64,000 nucleotides of DNA from Streptomyces sp. Tu 3180. Its GTDB lineage: Bacteria; Actinomycetota; Actinomycetes; Streptomycetales; Streptomycetaceae. Under the pieces are notes generated by a model. It was given only the letters and a program-made list of their open reading frames with translations, was not told the DNA's origin and did not search any database. The stretch is from the NCBI RefSeq assembly GCF_009852415.1, contig NZ_WOXS01000002.1, positions 1,882,501 through 1,946,500 on the forward strand, read 5' to 3'. Shown here piece by piece: positions 33,941 to 41,855 of this stretch; position 1 is the first letter of the stretch, and every line of letters starts with the position of its first letter. The translations under genes were made by a program, and so were the position numbers.

Positions 33941-34543
33941 ATGGCCGGTTTCCGAAGTCTGGCGAGACAGGTCCGAGATCCGCGGTGCGACCCGGCACTG
34001 CGGCGTTATTCGCTGCGCAAGTGCCTTGAGCGGTTCGCTCCTTACGGGCACAGGGCGACCTGGGACCACCTGTGCTCGCGGGCCGGGTTCGACCCCGAGG
34101 ACCGCTCCGTCGACCCGGTGCGGCTCGTGGCCGCACTGGAGGAGCTGGAGGAGGCGCGGGCGGTCTGGCTGGCCTACGAGGTCGAGTTCGCCGAGCGCCG
34201 CAAGAAGGAGAAGCACGACGGGCTGCGCCGGCCGGGCAGTGTGGACGACTGGCACCGGCTGACCTGGGGCGGTTTCGGTGTGGCCTGGTGCGACGATCCG
34301 CGGGTGCACCCGCGGGGGCCGATGGCCGAGGTGCTGCGGCGGCTGATCGCCGCGCTGGAGCGCGAGCCGGGTTCGGCCTGCCCCGTGTGCCGGGGGGAAC
34401 GGCTCGTGTGGCGGTACGACCTGGACCACGAGCCGTCGGCGGGCCCGGTCTGCACGGACTGCGGGATCCTGGTGCCGCGCCCCGTGCTCACCCCCGAGGC
34501 CCTGGCGGACTCCAGGCGGGCGAGGCTGCTGGTGTCGGCCTGA
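33941..34543 (+). CDS. Conserved hypothetical protein with C-terminal zinc ribbon
   Basis: The 200-aa soluble protein has a basic N-terminus (RDPRCDPALRRYSLRKCLERF), a long helical middle (EELEEARAVWLAYEVEF) and two CxxC pairs near the end (CPVCRGER at about 146 and CTDCGILV at about 169) that form a likely zinc ribbon. I do not know its function; DNA or protein binding fits the ribbon. GGAGG at 13 nt precedes the ATG. A strong dyad 42 nt upstream may control it. Confidence 0.75.
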   Translation: MAGFRSLARQVRDPRCDPALRRYSLRKCLERFAPYGHRATWDHLCSRAGFDPEDRSVDPVRLVAALEELEEARAVWLAYEVEFAERRKKEKHDGLRRPGSVDDWHRLTWGGFGVAWCDDPRVHPRGPMAEVLRRLIAALEREPGSACPVCRGERLVWRYDLDHEPSAGPVCTDCGILVPRPVLTPEALADSRRARLLVSA

Positions 34544-34658
34544 GGGGCGTCCGAGGAGCGGGGAGCGCCGGGGGGCGCGGGGGTGCGCCGGGGATGCCGC
34601 ACCCCCGTCGTCCTCCTCGGCGGCCGGGCAGGGACCGGGGACCGGGAGGGCCGACGGG

Positions 34659-35423
34659 GTGCAGGTGTGTCTGAACGGGTCCCGGAGCGCGGCCGACGGG
34701 GCGGGGGTGCCGCTGTCGCCGGAGGCGATGGCCGAGTCGGCGGCGGAGGCGGTCGCGGCCGGGGCGACGGACGTCCATGTCCACCCCCGGACGCCGTGCG
34801 GACGGGAGACGCTGTCGCCGCGGGTGCTGGCGAGGACGCTGGAGGCGATCCGGGCACGCCTGCCGGTGCCGGTGCCGGTCGGCGTCACGACGGGCGCCTG
34901 GACGGAGCCCGACCCCGCGGCCCGGCTGGAGCGGGTGCGCGGCTGGGCCGGTCTGCCCGAGCCGCCCGACCACGCCTCGGTCAACTGGCACGAGCCCGGT
35001 GCCGAGGAGGTCGCCGGCGCGCTCCTGGAGCTGGGCATCGGCGTCGAGGCCGGCATCTGGTCCGGCACGGACGGGGCGGCGCGGTTCGCCGCCTCACCGC
35101 TCGCGCCCGGGGTGTCGCGGGTGCTGGCGGAGGTCACGGACCCGGACGCGGCGAGCGCCGAGCGGTCCGCGCACGCCCTGCTGTCCGAGCTGGGCTCCGC
35201 GCACGGCCTGCCGGTCCTGCTGCACGGCGAGGAGGGCGGCACCTGGCCGGTGCTGCGCCTCGCGGGCCGGCTGGGGCTCGCGACCCGCATCGGCCTGGAG
35301 GACACGCTGTTCCTGCCGGACGGACGGGCGGCGGGGTCCAACGCCCTGCTGGTGGCGGAGGCGGTCGGGATCCACGGACGGGCCCGGCGGGTGGCTCGGG
35401 GCCGTGCCGGAGCGGACGGGTGA
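34659..35423 (+). CDS. Beta-keto acid cleavage enzyme (BKACE, DUF849)
   Basis: The 254-aa zinc enzyme belongs to the 3-keto-5-aminohexanoate cleavage family, which transfers acetyl from a beta-keto acid to acetyl-CoA or a related step. It shows HVHPRT (metal site, about 40-45), SVNWHEPG (about 108), a LHGEEG-type histidine near 190 and RIGLEDTLFLPDG (about 209-221). It is slightly shorter than typical members. GTG at 34659 is the start. Its substrate in this organism is unknown; no lysine-fermentation genes are adjacent. Confidence 0.9.
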   Translation: MQVCLNGSRSAADGAGVPLSPEAMAESAAEAVAAGATDVHVHPRTPCGRETLSPRVLARTLEAIRARLPVPVPVGVTTGAWTEPDPAARLERVRGWAGLPEPPDHASVNWHEPGAEEVAGALLELGIGVEAGIWSGTDGAARFAASPLAPGVSRVLAEVTDPDAASAERSAHALLSELGSAHGLPVLLHGEEGGTWPVLRLAGRLGLATRIGLEDTLFLPDGRAAGSNALLVAEAVGIHGRARRVARGRAGADG

Positions 35424-35592
35424 CGGACCGCGCCGCACGGTGCGCGGGCGGCGGCCGCGGACAGCCGGCGGCGCGCCCGGCACGGGCGCCGGCGGCCCGA
35501 CCGTAGCAGTGGGTAAACCGGTCGCTCCACCCCTTTCCCCCGTGGACAGTCGGGGGAACGAAACCCGGCCACGAAGCCCAGGAGCAGTCCCG

Positions 35593-36660
35593 ATGTCGAC
35601 GCTGCGCGTCACCGCCGAAGTCCTGACCGTCCACGGGCATCCGGGTGCCGACGCCCTCGAGCTGGCCCAGGTGGGCCTGTACCGGGCCGTCGTCGCCAAG
35701 GGCGCCTACCGCACGGGAGACGCCGCGGTCTACATCCCCGAGCAGGCCGTGCTGCCGGCCGGCCTGATCGAGGAGCTGGGCCTGACCGGTCGCCTGGCGG
35801 GCGGCGGCCGCGACCGGGTCAAGGCGGTGCGGCTGCGCGGCGAGCTGTCGCAGGGCATCGTGTGCCGGCCGAAGGCCCTCGCGGACGTCGACCTCGTGAG
35901 GGCGGCCGAGGACGGCACCGACTTCGCGGAGCTGCTCGGCATCACCAAGTGGGTGCCGCCCGTGCCGCCCGCCATGAACGGCGAGGTGGAGTCCGCGCCC
36001 GGGCTGCTGCCGTGGGTCGACATCGAGAACATCCGGCGCCACCCGGAGATGTTCACCCCCGGCGAGCCCGTGGTGCTCACCGAGAAGGTGCACGGCTCGG
36101 CCTGCCTGCTGACGTACGTCGCCGACGAGGAGCGGGTGCACGTCTCCTCCAAGGGGTTCGGTTCCCGGTCGCTGGCGCTGAAGGAGGATCCGCGCAACCT
36201 GTACTGGCGCGCGGTGCGCGGGCACGGCGTCGCCGAGGTCGCGGCGGAGCTCGCCGGGCGGCTCGGGGCGCGGCGCGTCGGCGTCTTCGGCGAGGTGTAC
36301 GGCGCGGGGGTGCAGGACCTGACGTACGGTGCGGACGGGCGGCGCGACACCCTCGGGTACGCCGTGTTCGACGTGTCCGCGGAGATCGACGGCCGGGTGC
36401 GCTGGCTGGACGCGGCGGAACTGCTCCGGGGGCGGCTGCCGTTGGTGCCGCGGCTGTTCGAGGGCCCGTACGACAGCGAGCGGGTGCTGGAGATCGCCAC
36501 CGGCCGCGAGACGGTGTCCGGGCGGGAGCTGCACCTGCGGGAGGGCGTGGTGATCCGCCCGGCCGTCGAGCGGTACAGCGCGGTGACCGGCGGCCGCGCC
36601 ATCGCGAAGGCGGTCAGCCCGGCGTACCTGACCCGCAAGGGCGCCACGGAGTACGAGTGA
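35593..36660 (+). CDS. ATP-dependent RNA ligase (DraRnl/Rnl5-type)
   Basis: The 355-aa protein matches RNA ligases of the Deinococcus type: an N-terminal OB-like domain (MSTLRVTAEVLTVHGHPGAD, to about 115), then a nucleotidyltransferase domain with the adenylated lysine motif TEKVHGSACLL (about 163-173), a GVFGEVYG motif (about 231) and a late REGVVIRP with IAKAVSP (motifs IV-V). Such enzymes seal 3-OH/5-PO4 nicks in RNA duplexes. No partner RNA-repair gene is adjacent. The ATG at 35593 is clear, and a strong terminator follows. Confidence 0.88.
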   Translation: MSTLRVTAEVLTVHGHPGADALELAQVGLYRAVVAKGAYRTGDAAVYIPEQAVLPAGLIEELGLTGRLAGGGRDRVKAVRLRGELSQGIVCRPKALADVDLVRAAEDGTDFAELLGITKWVPPVPPAMNGEVESAPGLLPWVDIENIRRHPEMFTPGEPVVLTEKVHGSACLLTYVADEERVHVSSKGFGSRSLALKEDPRNLYWRAVRGHGVAEVAAELAGRLGARRVGVFGEVYGAGVQDLTYGADGRRDTLGYAVFDVSAEIDGRVRWLDAAELLRGRLPLVPRLFEGPYDSERVLEIATGRETVSGRELHLREGVVIRPAVERYSAVTGGRAIAKAVSPAYLTRKGATEYE

Positions 36661-36696
36661 GCGGGGCGGTGCGCGGTTGCCGGGCGGCTCCGGGGT

Positions 36697-36731
36697 GTGC
36701 CCCCCGGCGGGGCTCCCCCGCCGGGGGGCAC
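36697..36731. terminator. Bidirectional terminator between the RNA ligase and soxR
   Basis: A perfect 16-bp stem (GTGCCCCCCGGCGGGG, 36697-36712, with 36716-36731) and a 3-nt CTC loop separate two convergent genes. Confidence 0.87.
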
Positions 36732-36759
36732 GGGGCCCGTCGGCGTGCCGGCCCGGCGT

Positions 36760-37269
36760 TCAGCGGGCTTCCTCCGGTGCGCGTTCCCGGCGTGCGCGGC
36801 GGCGGCCTGCGCCGCCGTTCTCGTCCATCAGGCGGGAACCCGTCAGGCGTTCGCCGAAGGCGTCGTCCGGGTTGGACAGGACGCAGGTGTCCAGGGAGAG
36901 GCAGCCGCAGCCGATGCAGTCGGTGAGGTGGTCGCGCAGACGGTTGAGCTGCTTGATGCGCTCGTCCAGCTCCGAGCGCCAGGCCTCGGAGAGGCGGGCC
37001 CAGTCTTCCCGGGTGGGGGTGCGTTCCTCGGGGAGTTCGGCGAGCGCCTCGCGGATCGTGGCGAGCGGGATGCCGACGCGCTGGGCGGCGCGGATGAAGG
37101 CGACCCGGCGCAGGGTGTCGCGGCTGTAGCGGCGCTGGTTGCCCGGGGTGCGGCGGCTGCTGATCAGGCCCTTGGACTCGTAGAAGTGCAGGGCGGAGAC
37201 GGCGGCGCCGCTGCGGGCGGAGAGCTGGCCGACCGTGAGTTCGTGGATCTTCTCTGGAATCCGGTGCAC
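36760..37269 (-). CDS. soxR: Redox-sensing activator SoxR
   Basis: SoxR is a MerR-family dimer with a [2Fe-2S] cluster; redox-active molecules oxidise it and switch on target promoters. The 169-aa protein has the MerR helix-turn-helix (LTVGQLSARSGAAVSALHFY at about 11-30), a dimerising coiled coil and the cluster motif CIGCGCLSLDTC (about 120-131). In Streptomyces it responds to endogenous pigments such as actinorhodin. GTG at 37269 is chosen; upstream residues are not SoxR-like. The basic C-terminal tail (RRRARRERAPEEAR) is a little longer than usual. Confidence 0.95.
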   Translation of the reverse strand: MHRIPEKIHELTVGQLSARSGAAVSALHFYESKGLISSRRTPGNQRRYSRDTLRRVAFIRAAQRVGIPLATIREALAELPEERTPTREDWARLSEAWRSELDERIKQLNRLRDHLTDCIGCGCLSLDTCVLSNPDDAFGERLTGSRLMDENGGAGRRRARRERAPEEAR

Positions 37270-37334
37270 TCCCCGAACCCTACCCACCCCGTCCGGCGGC
37301 CGGTCCGTTGACAGGGGCTGCCGGGCGCACCATG

Positions 37335-37350
37335 CTAAGCAGTTGCTTAG
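37335..37350 (+). promoter_or_regulatory. TetR-type operator upstream of maoC
   Basis: CTAAGCAGTTGCTTAG is a perfect 7+2+7 palindrome 51 nt before the MaoC ATG and 66 nt from the divergent soxR start. A related dyad lies in front of the neighbouring TetR gene (38559-38574). Confidence 0.6.
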
Positions 37351-37400
37351 GCATGCGCACACGGATGCGCCTGCGACTACGTGACGCGAGAGGCCGGGAC

Positions 37401-37862
37401 ATGGCAGAGCCGAGGATCTTCACGTCCGTCGACGACCTGAAGGCGGCGGTGGGCGAGCAGCTGGGGTACACCGACTGGCTGGAGGTCGACCAGAAGCGGA
37501 TCGACCTGTTCGCCGAGGCCACCGGGGACCACCAGTGGATCCACGTCGATCCGGAGAAGGCCGCCGCGGGGCCCTTCGGGACGACCATCGCGCACGGGTA
37601 CCTGACGTTGTCCCTGCTGCCGCTCTTCGGCCCGCAGCTGATCTCCGTCGAGGGCGTGCAGATGGGCGTCAACTACGGCACGAACAAGGTGCGCTTCCCG
37701 GCCCCCGTCCCGGTCGGCTCGCGGCTGCGCGCCACCGCGACGATCACCGCCGTCGACGAGGTGCCGGGCGGCGTCCAGGTGGCCACCGCCTTCACCGTGG
37801 AGCGGGAGGGCGGCGACAAGCCGGTGTGCGTGGCCGAGTCGGTGGCCCGCTACTACCTCTGA
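37401..37862 (+). CDS. MaoC family dehydratase
   Basis: The 153-aa hot-dog-fold hydratase has the catalytic D/H pair in FAEATGDHQWIHVDPEKA (about 41-58) and the family segment GTTIAHGYLTLSLLP (about 63-77). It likely hydrates a (trans)-enoyl-CoA to the R-3-hydroxyacyl-CoA, in fatty acid breakdown or supply of hydroxyacyl units. The ATG at 37401 gives the family start. It converges with a TetR gene 7 nt beyond its stop; both carry similar upstream dyads, which suggests one regulator for both. Confidence 0.92.
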   Translation: MAEPRIFTSVDDLKAAVGEQLGYTDWLEVDQKRIDLFAEATGDHQWIHVDPEKAAAGPFGTTIAHGYLTLSLLPLFGPQLISVEGVQMGVNYGTNKVRFPAPVPVGSRLRATATITAVDEVPGGVQVATAFTVEREGGDKPVCVAESVARYYL

Positions 37863-37869
37863 GCCGCCC

Positions 37870-38514
37870 CTACCCCCGGGCGGCGCCGGGGCCCCCGGCC
37901 CCGACCATCCGCAGCACGAGGTCGGCGTAGAGCGCGCCGACCTCCTCGGGGGTGCGGGGACCGTTGACGTTGAACCAGCGGGCCACGTCGATGCACAGGG
38001 AGAGCACGGCGAGGGTGGTGCCGTGCACGTCGATGACGTCGAACTCGCCGGAGCGCACGCCCTCCTCGATGATCCCGCGCACCTCGGCGTCCACCTGGCG
38101 GCGCAGGCCCTGGATCTCGGCGCGGGCCTCGGGGCCGAGCGAGTCGAGTTCGTACTGGACGACCCGGGCGGTGGTCCGGCCGCCCGCGTGCCAGCGGACG
38201 AAGGAGCTGACCGCGCCGGCGAGCCGCTCGGTCGGGCTGCCCTCGGCGCGCGCCGCCGTGCGCAGGATCTCCACGGCCTTCTCGTGGCCGATCCTGCTGA
38301 TGCGGTGGAGCAGCTCCTCCTTGGTCTTGTAGTGGATGTAGAGCGCGGCCGGGCTCATCCCCGCGCGGCTGGCGATGTCGCGGGTCGTCGTGGCGTGGTA
38401 GCCGCGTTCCGCGAACGCCTCCACGGCGGCGAGCAGCAGCCGTCGGGCCGCGTCGGGCGTGACCTCACCCCACGGCTGCGCCTCACCGCCGGCCGTCTCC
38501 TCCGCCGTACTCAT
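37870..38514 (-). CDS. TetR family regulator, likely controls maoC
   Basis: The 214-aa protein has a canonical TetR DNA-binding domain (TTTRDIASRAGMSPAALYIH at about 42-61, then YKTKEEL) and an acyl-CoA-regulator-like C-terminal domain (WHAGGRTTARVVQYELDSL). It is convergent to maoC. CTAAGC dyads before both genes suggest repression of maoC and of itself. An IS1380 remnant ends just upstream of its operator (about 38576), so its original promoter may be partly replaced. Confidence 0.87.
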   Translation of the reverse strand: MSTAEETAGGEAQPWGEVTPDAARRLLLAAVEAFAERGYHATTTRDIASRAGMSPAALYIHYKTKEELLHRISRIGHEKAVEILRTAARAEGSPTERLAGAVSSFVRWHAGGRTTARVVQYELDSLGPEARAEIQGLRRQVDAEVRGIIEEGVRSGEFDVIDVHGTTLAVLSLCIDVARWFNVNGPRTPEEVGALYADLVLRMVGAGGPGAARG

Positions 38515-38558
38515 CGCTCACCCCATTCGCTGGCAGGGACAACACCATACCGGCAAGG

Positions 38559-38574
38559 GTGAGCGGGCGCTTAG
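38559..38574 (-). promoter_or_regulatory. Second CTAAGC-type operator, upstream of the TetR gene
   Basis: On the minus strand CTAAGCGCCCGCTCAC shares CTAAGC and GCT with the perfect site before maoC and keeps partial dyad symmetry (5 of 7 pairs). It is 45-60 nt upstream of the TetR ATG. One edge touches the end of the IS remnant. Confidence 0.45.
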
Positions 38575-38575
38575 C

Positions 38576-39070
38576 CTGGATCCACCGACGTGGTCTGAAA
38601 GTGATCTTCTGACGGGTTTCCGAGCCGGTTCTGGATCGGCCGATGGGCAGGGCCGTCGCCCACAGGGTGAGCCAGGCGGCGTGGGCGTTGACGTGCCCGC
38701 AGGGCAGGTGGGCCAGGGCGGAGGCTCTGCTGCCGGCGATGACCTGCTCGGCGACGGCACGGTGACGGTGGTCCCGCCCGGCCACGAGTGTCGGCGCGGG
38801 GTCGTCGGTCGAACACGGCGGGCGTCGCACCGTGCCGCAGGACGTCCGGGTCGTCGGTGCTGTCCGCGCCCACGGCCATGCCGCCCACGATGCCGGTGAC
38901 CTCGGCGTCCGCCGCCGCACCCGCGCCGTTCTCCGCCCCGGTCAGCTTCGCCTTCCCCGCGATCAGCCGCGGCAGCCCGCACCGCTCGGCCGGCCGCACC
39001 ACCGGGACCGGCCCGGCGTGCGCGATCGGATTCGCGTCATCGAACGCAGCGGAGACAGCCGCCGGAGTGC
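38576..39070 (-). pseudogene. IS1380-family transposase remnant, internally deleted
   Basis: One minus-strand frame (about 39068-38808) encodes the N-terminus of an IS1380 transposase: AVSAAFDDANPIAHAGPVPV, RPAERCGL, then VGGMAVGADSTDDPDVLRHG. A different frame (about 38779-38600) encodes the C-terminus: AEQVIAGSRASALAHLPCGH, NAHAAWL. About 300 residues between the two parts are gone and the frame changes at 38780-38807, so the gene is dead. The likely element end (CCTGGATCCACCGACG) is at 38576. Confidence 0.75.
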
Positions 39071-39183
39071 GGCGACTTCCCTTTACGAGGCGCCTTGCCG
39101 AGTGTGCGTGAGGGTGGTGCGGCAAATCCCGTCTTCGCAGGTCAGCGGGCACCCTCTTCGATTCGGGGGCACGGACGCACTGG

Positions 39184-39561
39184 CTACGCCCGCACGATGC
39201 GCTCCACCAGCTCCGGGACCCATTCCACGTACTCGACCTCTGCGCCGCCCTGATGGCGCGCGTACAGGAACCGACCGGTGGCGCTGGCGCTTTCCGGTGT
39301 GGTGATCTCGGCGCCGGCGGCCGCGAGCGTCTTGGTCAGGGTGTCGAGGTCGTCGACGATCACGGTGGCGCTGGCGTGGGAATAGCGGGCACGCTCCGCG
39401 GGCGGCCCTGCGATGACGAGGAAGTCACCGATCGCTGCGAGTTCGACGGAATCGAAGGCGAAGCGGAGATCGGGCTCTGCGCCGGTCAGTTCACGCAGCA
39501 ATGCCAGCGACTTGTCCAACTCGTCGGTCCACAGGCGTGCGTACGTCTTGAGAATGGTCAT
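39184..39561 (-). CDS. VOC family (glyoxalase/bleomycin-resistance-fold) protein
   Basis: The 125-aa protein has the paired beta-alpha-beta-beta-beta pattern of vicinal oxygen chelate proteins (LRFAFDSVELAAIGDFLVIA, then SATVIVDDLDTLTKTLAAAG and EVEYVEWVPE). Metal ligands are not complete, so it may bind rather than turn over a small molecule. It is divergent from an HxlR regulator with a 98-bp shared promoter, the usual arrangement for a stress-inducible pair. It lies next to an IS remnant, in slightly lower-GC DNA. Confidence 0.85.
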   Translation of the reverse strand: MTILKTYARLWTDELDKSLALLRELTGAEPDLRFAFDSVELAAIGDFLVIAGPPAERARYSHASATVIVDDLDTLTKTLAAAGAEITTPESASATGRFLYARHQGGAEVEYVEWVPELVERIVRA

Positions 39562-39659
39562 GGCGTGTCCTCACGGTAACTTGTGAATACCTGGGAACCG
39601 TAGGAGAGCGAAAAGGCCGGAGGGAAGAGCGCACTTTTGCGAGAGAAGGGCACCTGGCG

Positions 39660-40091
39660 GTGACCGAGGAGGTCAGGCGCGTTTCGGAGGACGCCGATGT
39701 GACACGCGCCCACTCCCTCGCGCGTGAGATCTTCTCCGGCATCGCGAACAAGTGGACGCTGCTGGTGGTCAGCACCCTCGGCGAGCGCACCCTGCGCCTC
39801 ACGCAACTTCGCGGTGAGGTGGAGGGCGTCAGCCACAAGATGCTCACGCAGACGCTGCGCGGCCTCGAACGCGATGGGCTCGTCGAGCGCACCGTCTACC
39901 CGACCGTGCCGCCGCGCGTGGAATACGCGCTCACGGACGCGGGTCAGGAGCTGCGGCACACCGTCCACGGGATGTGCGCATGGACTCGCCGGCACCTGGA
40001 ACGCGTCGAGGAATCCCGCGAACGATACGGCCGGGCGCCGCAGACCGCGGCCGCGCCCGTCAGGAGCCGACCGGCGTCGGCCGGTCGCTGA
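39660..40091 (+). CDS. HxlR family transcriptional regulator
   Basis: The 143-aa winged-helix protein has HxlR features: IFSGIANKWTLLVVSTLGER (about 24-43), LRLTQLRGEVEGVSHKMLTQ and TLRGLERDGLVERTVYPTVP (about 77-96). HxlR proteins sense electrophiles or oxidants, often by a cysteine; here the only cysteine is in GMCAW near 109. It likely regulates the divergent VOC gene. GGTA-N9-TACC (39575-39591) in the shared region is a possible operator. GTG at 39660 is the only good start. Confidence 0.88.
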   Translation: MTEEVRRVSEDADVTRAHSLAREIFSGIANKWTLLVVSTLGERTLRLTQLRGEVEGVSHKMLTQTLRGLERDGLVERTVYPTVPPRVEYALTDAGQELRHTVHGMCAWTRRHLERVEESRERYGRAPQTAAAPVRSRPASAGR

Positions 40092-40267
40092 TGGTGCGAA
40101 CCGCGCTCTCGTGACCGCCTCGACCATCCGCGCCAACCGGCGAGATCGGGAGACGGGGAGCCGTGGGAAGTCCGATCGTCCCGGCGCAGAGGGCATCCGC
40201 GCTGTCGTGTCCGGCTACTGGACCGACCGTCAGCCGGTGGATCGAGGCTCGGCGAGCCCGTCCGGGA

Positions 40268-40555
40268 TCACAGTTTCTGCAGCGGGTCGTGCTCGGCGAG
40301 CAGCTTCTCCAGGCGGGCCTGGTCGACCCGGTTGACGATCTGGCCGGCCTCCTGGCGGTCGCGGACGACCTTGGCCAGGGTGAAGGCGGAGGTGACGAGG
40401 TAGAGGACCGCGACGGCCAGGAAGGCGCGGACCCAGGCGTCGGCCCGGAGGTTGAAGATACCGATCGCGGTGGCGCCGAGGGCGACCGCGAAGGACGCGA
40501 CGGCCTGGCCGTAGAAGGCGGCCGTGCTCTGCTGCTTGACCGGTGTGTCACTCAT
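40268..40555 (-). CDS. YiaA/YiaB family inner membrane protein
   Basis: The 95-aa protein has two membrane helices (about 14-34 and 40-62) in the YiaAB two-helix domain and a basic cytosolic tail (VRDRQEAGQIVNRVDQARLE). Function is unknown. The ATG at 40555 gives a short soluble N-terminus. It follows the acyl-CoA dehydrogenase gene by 60 nt on the same strand. The 176 bp between HxlR and this stop hold nothing I can support. Confidence 0.85.
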   Translation of the reverse strand: MSDTPVKQQSTAAFYGQAVASFAVALGATAIGIFNLRADAWVRAFLAVAVLYLVTSAFTLAKVVRDRQEAGQIVNRVDQARLEKLLAEHDPLQKL

Positions 40556-40615
40556 GGGGACGAGGATCGGCGGACGTGGCCCCGGCCACATCCGCTCAGG
40601 TACTCAGACGCGTAC

Positions 40616-41767
40616 TCAGAACGCCGAAACCCCGGTCAGCGCGCGGCCGATGACCAGCTTCTGGATCTGGCTGGTGCCCTCGTAGAGGGTCATCACCCGG
40701 GCGTCGCGCAGGAGTTTGCCGACCGGGTACTCGTCGATGTAGCCGTAGCCGCCGAAGACCTGCAGGGCGCTGTTGGCGGCGCGGACGGCCGCCTCGGAGG
40801 CGAAGAGCTTGGCCTTGGAGGACTCCACGGCGAACGGCTGCCCCCGGTCGACGAGATCGGCCACCCGCCAGGTCAGCAGCCGGGCCGCGTCGACGTCCAC
40901 CGCGATGTCGCTGATCAGCTCCTGGACGAGCTGGTGGCGGGCGATGGCCTTCCCGAACTGCTCGCGCTCCCCCGCGTAGCGCACCGCCGCGTCCAGGGCG
41001 GCCTGGGCTATGCCGACGCAGCCGGCCGCGACCGACATCCGGCCCTTGGCGAGGGCGGACATGGCGACCGAGAAGCCCTTGCCCTCCTCACCCAGCATCG
41101 CGGAGGCGGGCACGCGCACGTCCTGGAGGACCAGCTCGGCGGTGGCCTGGCCGCGCAGGCCGAGCTTGCCGTGGACGGTGCGGCGGGTCAGGCCGGGGGT
41201 GTCGGCGGGGACGAGGAAGGCGGAGACGCCCCTGTGCCCGGGGGCGTCGGTGGAGCGGGCGAAGAGCAGGACGACGTCGGCCCAGGTGCCGTTGGTGATG
41301 AACATCTTGGTGCCGTTGAGGACGTAGTCGCCGCCGTCGCGCACCGCGCGCGTGGTGAGGTTGCCGGCGTCGGAGCCGGTGCCCGGCTCGGTGAGGCCGA
41401 AGCAGCCGACGTACGCGCCGGAGGTGAGCCCCGGCAGCCAGGTGCGCCGGTGCTCCTCGCTCCCCCAGGCGGCGATCGTCTTGGCGACCAGGCCGAGGGA
41501 GACGGAGACGATGCCGCGCACGGAGGAGTCGCCGCGGCCCAGCTCCTCGGTGACCAGGCAGTACGCGAGGTGGTCGCCGCCCGATCCGCCGTACTCCTCG
41601 TCGATCGTCAGCCCGAGGAAGCCGACCTCGCCGAGCTTCTTCACGATGCCGCGGTCGACCTCCTCGGCGCGGTCCCAGGCGGCGGCGTGGGGCACGACCT
41701 CGCGCTCCACGAAGTCCCGGGCGAGCCGCCGGACGGCCTCCTGTTCCTCGCTGAGCTCCAGGTTCAT
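40616..41767 (-). CDS. Acyl-CoA dehydrogenase
   Basis: The 383-aa flavoenzyme shows the ACAD motifs CFGLTEPGTGSDAGNLTT (about 124-141), KMFITNGTWADV, the catalytic-glutamate region VFGGYGYIDEYPVGKLLRDA (about 337-356), and the signature TLYEGTSQIQKLVIGR. It resembles short/branched-chain and butyryl-CoA dehydrogenases. It is divergent from a TetR gene; the dyad AAATTAGCACTGCTAGTTT lies 44 nt upstream of its ATG and should let that TetR control it. Confidence 0.93.
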   Translation of the reverse strand: MNLELSEEQEAVRRLARDFVEREVVPHAAAWDRAEEVDRGIVKKLGEVGFLGLTIDEEYGGSGGDHLAYCLVTEELGRGDSSVRGIVSVSLGLVAKTIAAWGSEEHRRTWLPGLTSGAYVGCFGLTEPGTGSDAGNLTTRAVRDGGDYVLNGTKMFITNGTWADVVLLFARSTDAPGHRGVSAFLVPADTPGLTRRTVHGKLGLRGQATAELVLQDVRVPASAMLGEEGKGFSVAMSALAKGRMSVAAGCVGIAQAALDAAVRYAGEREQFGKAIARHQLVQELISDIAVDVDAARLLTWRVADLVDRGQPFAVESSKAKLFASEAAVRAANSALQVFGGYGYIDEYPVGKLLRDARVMTLYEGTSQIQKLVIGRALTGVSAF

Positions 41768-41810
41768 ACCGCGTCACCCCATGTGAAATCCGCTTGAAGC
41801 GTGGACATTT

Positions 41811-41848
41811 AAATTAGCACTGCTAGTTTCCAGTCGCAGCCCTACTAT
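41811..41848. promoter_or_regulatory. Shared operator and TetR promoter (AAACTAGC dyad)
   Basis: AAATTAGCACTGCTAGTTT (41811-41829) has 9-bp arms matching at 8 of 9 positions around a central C. TACTAT (41843-41848) is a good -10 for the TetR gene, so the dyad overlaps its -35 region. The same sequence, differing by four transitions, lies before the aldehyde dehydrogenase gene (47443-47461). Confidence 0.7.
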
Positions 41849-41855
41849 GTGCGCC

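Noticed and set aside
36760..37400. SoxR box near soxR
   Set aside because: No CCTCAA...TTGAGG-type dyad was found in the soxR/maoC intergenic region; the palindrome there is of TetR type.
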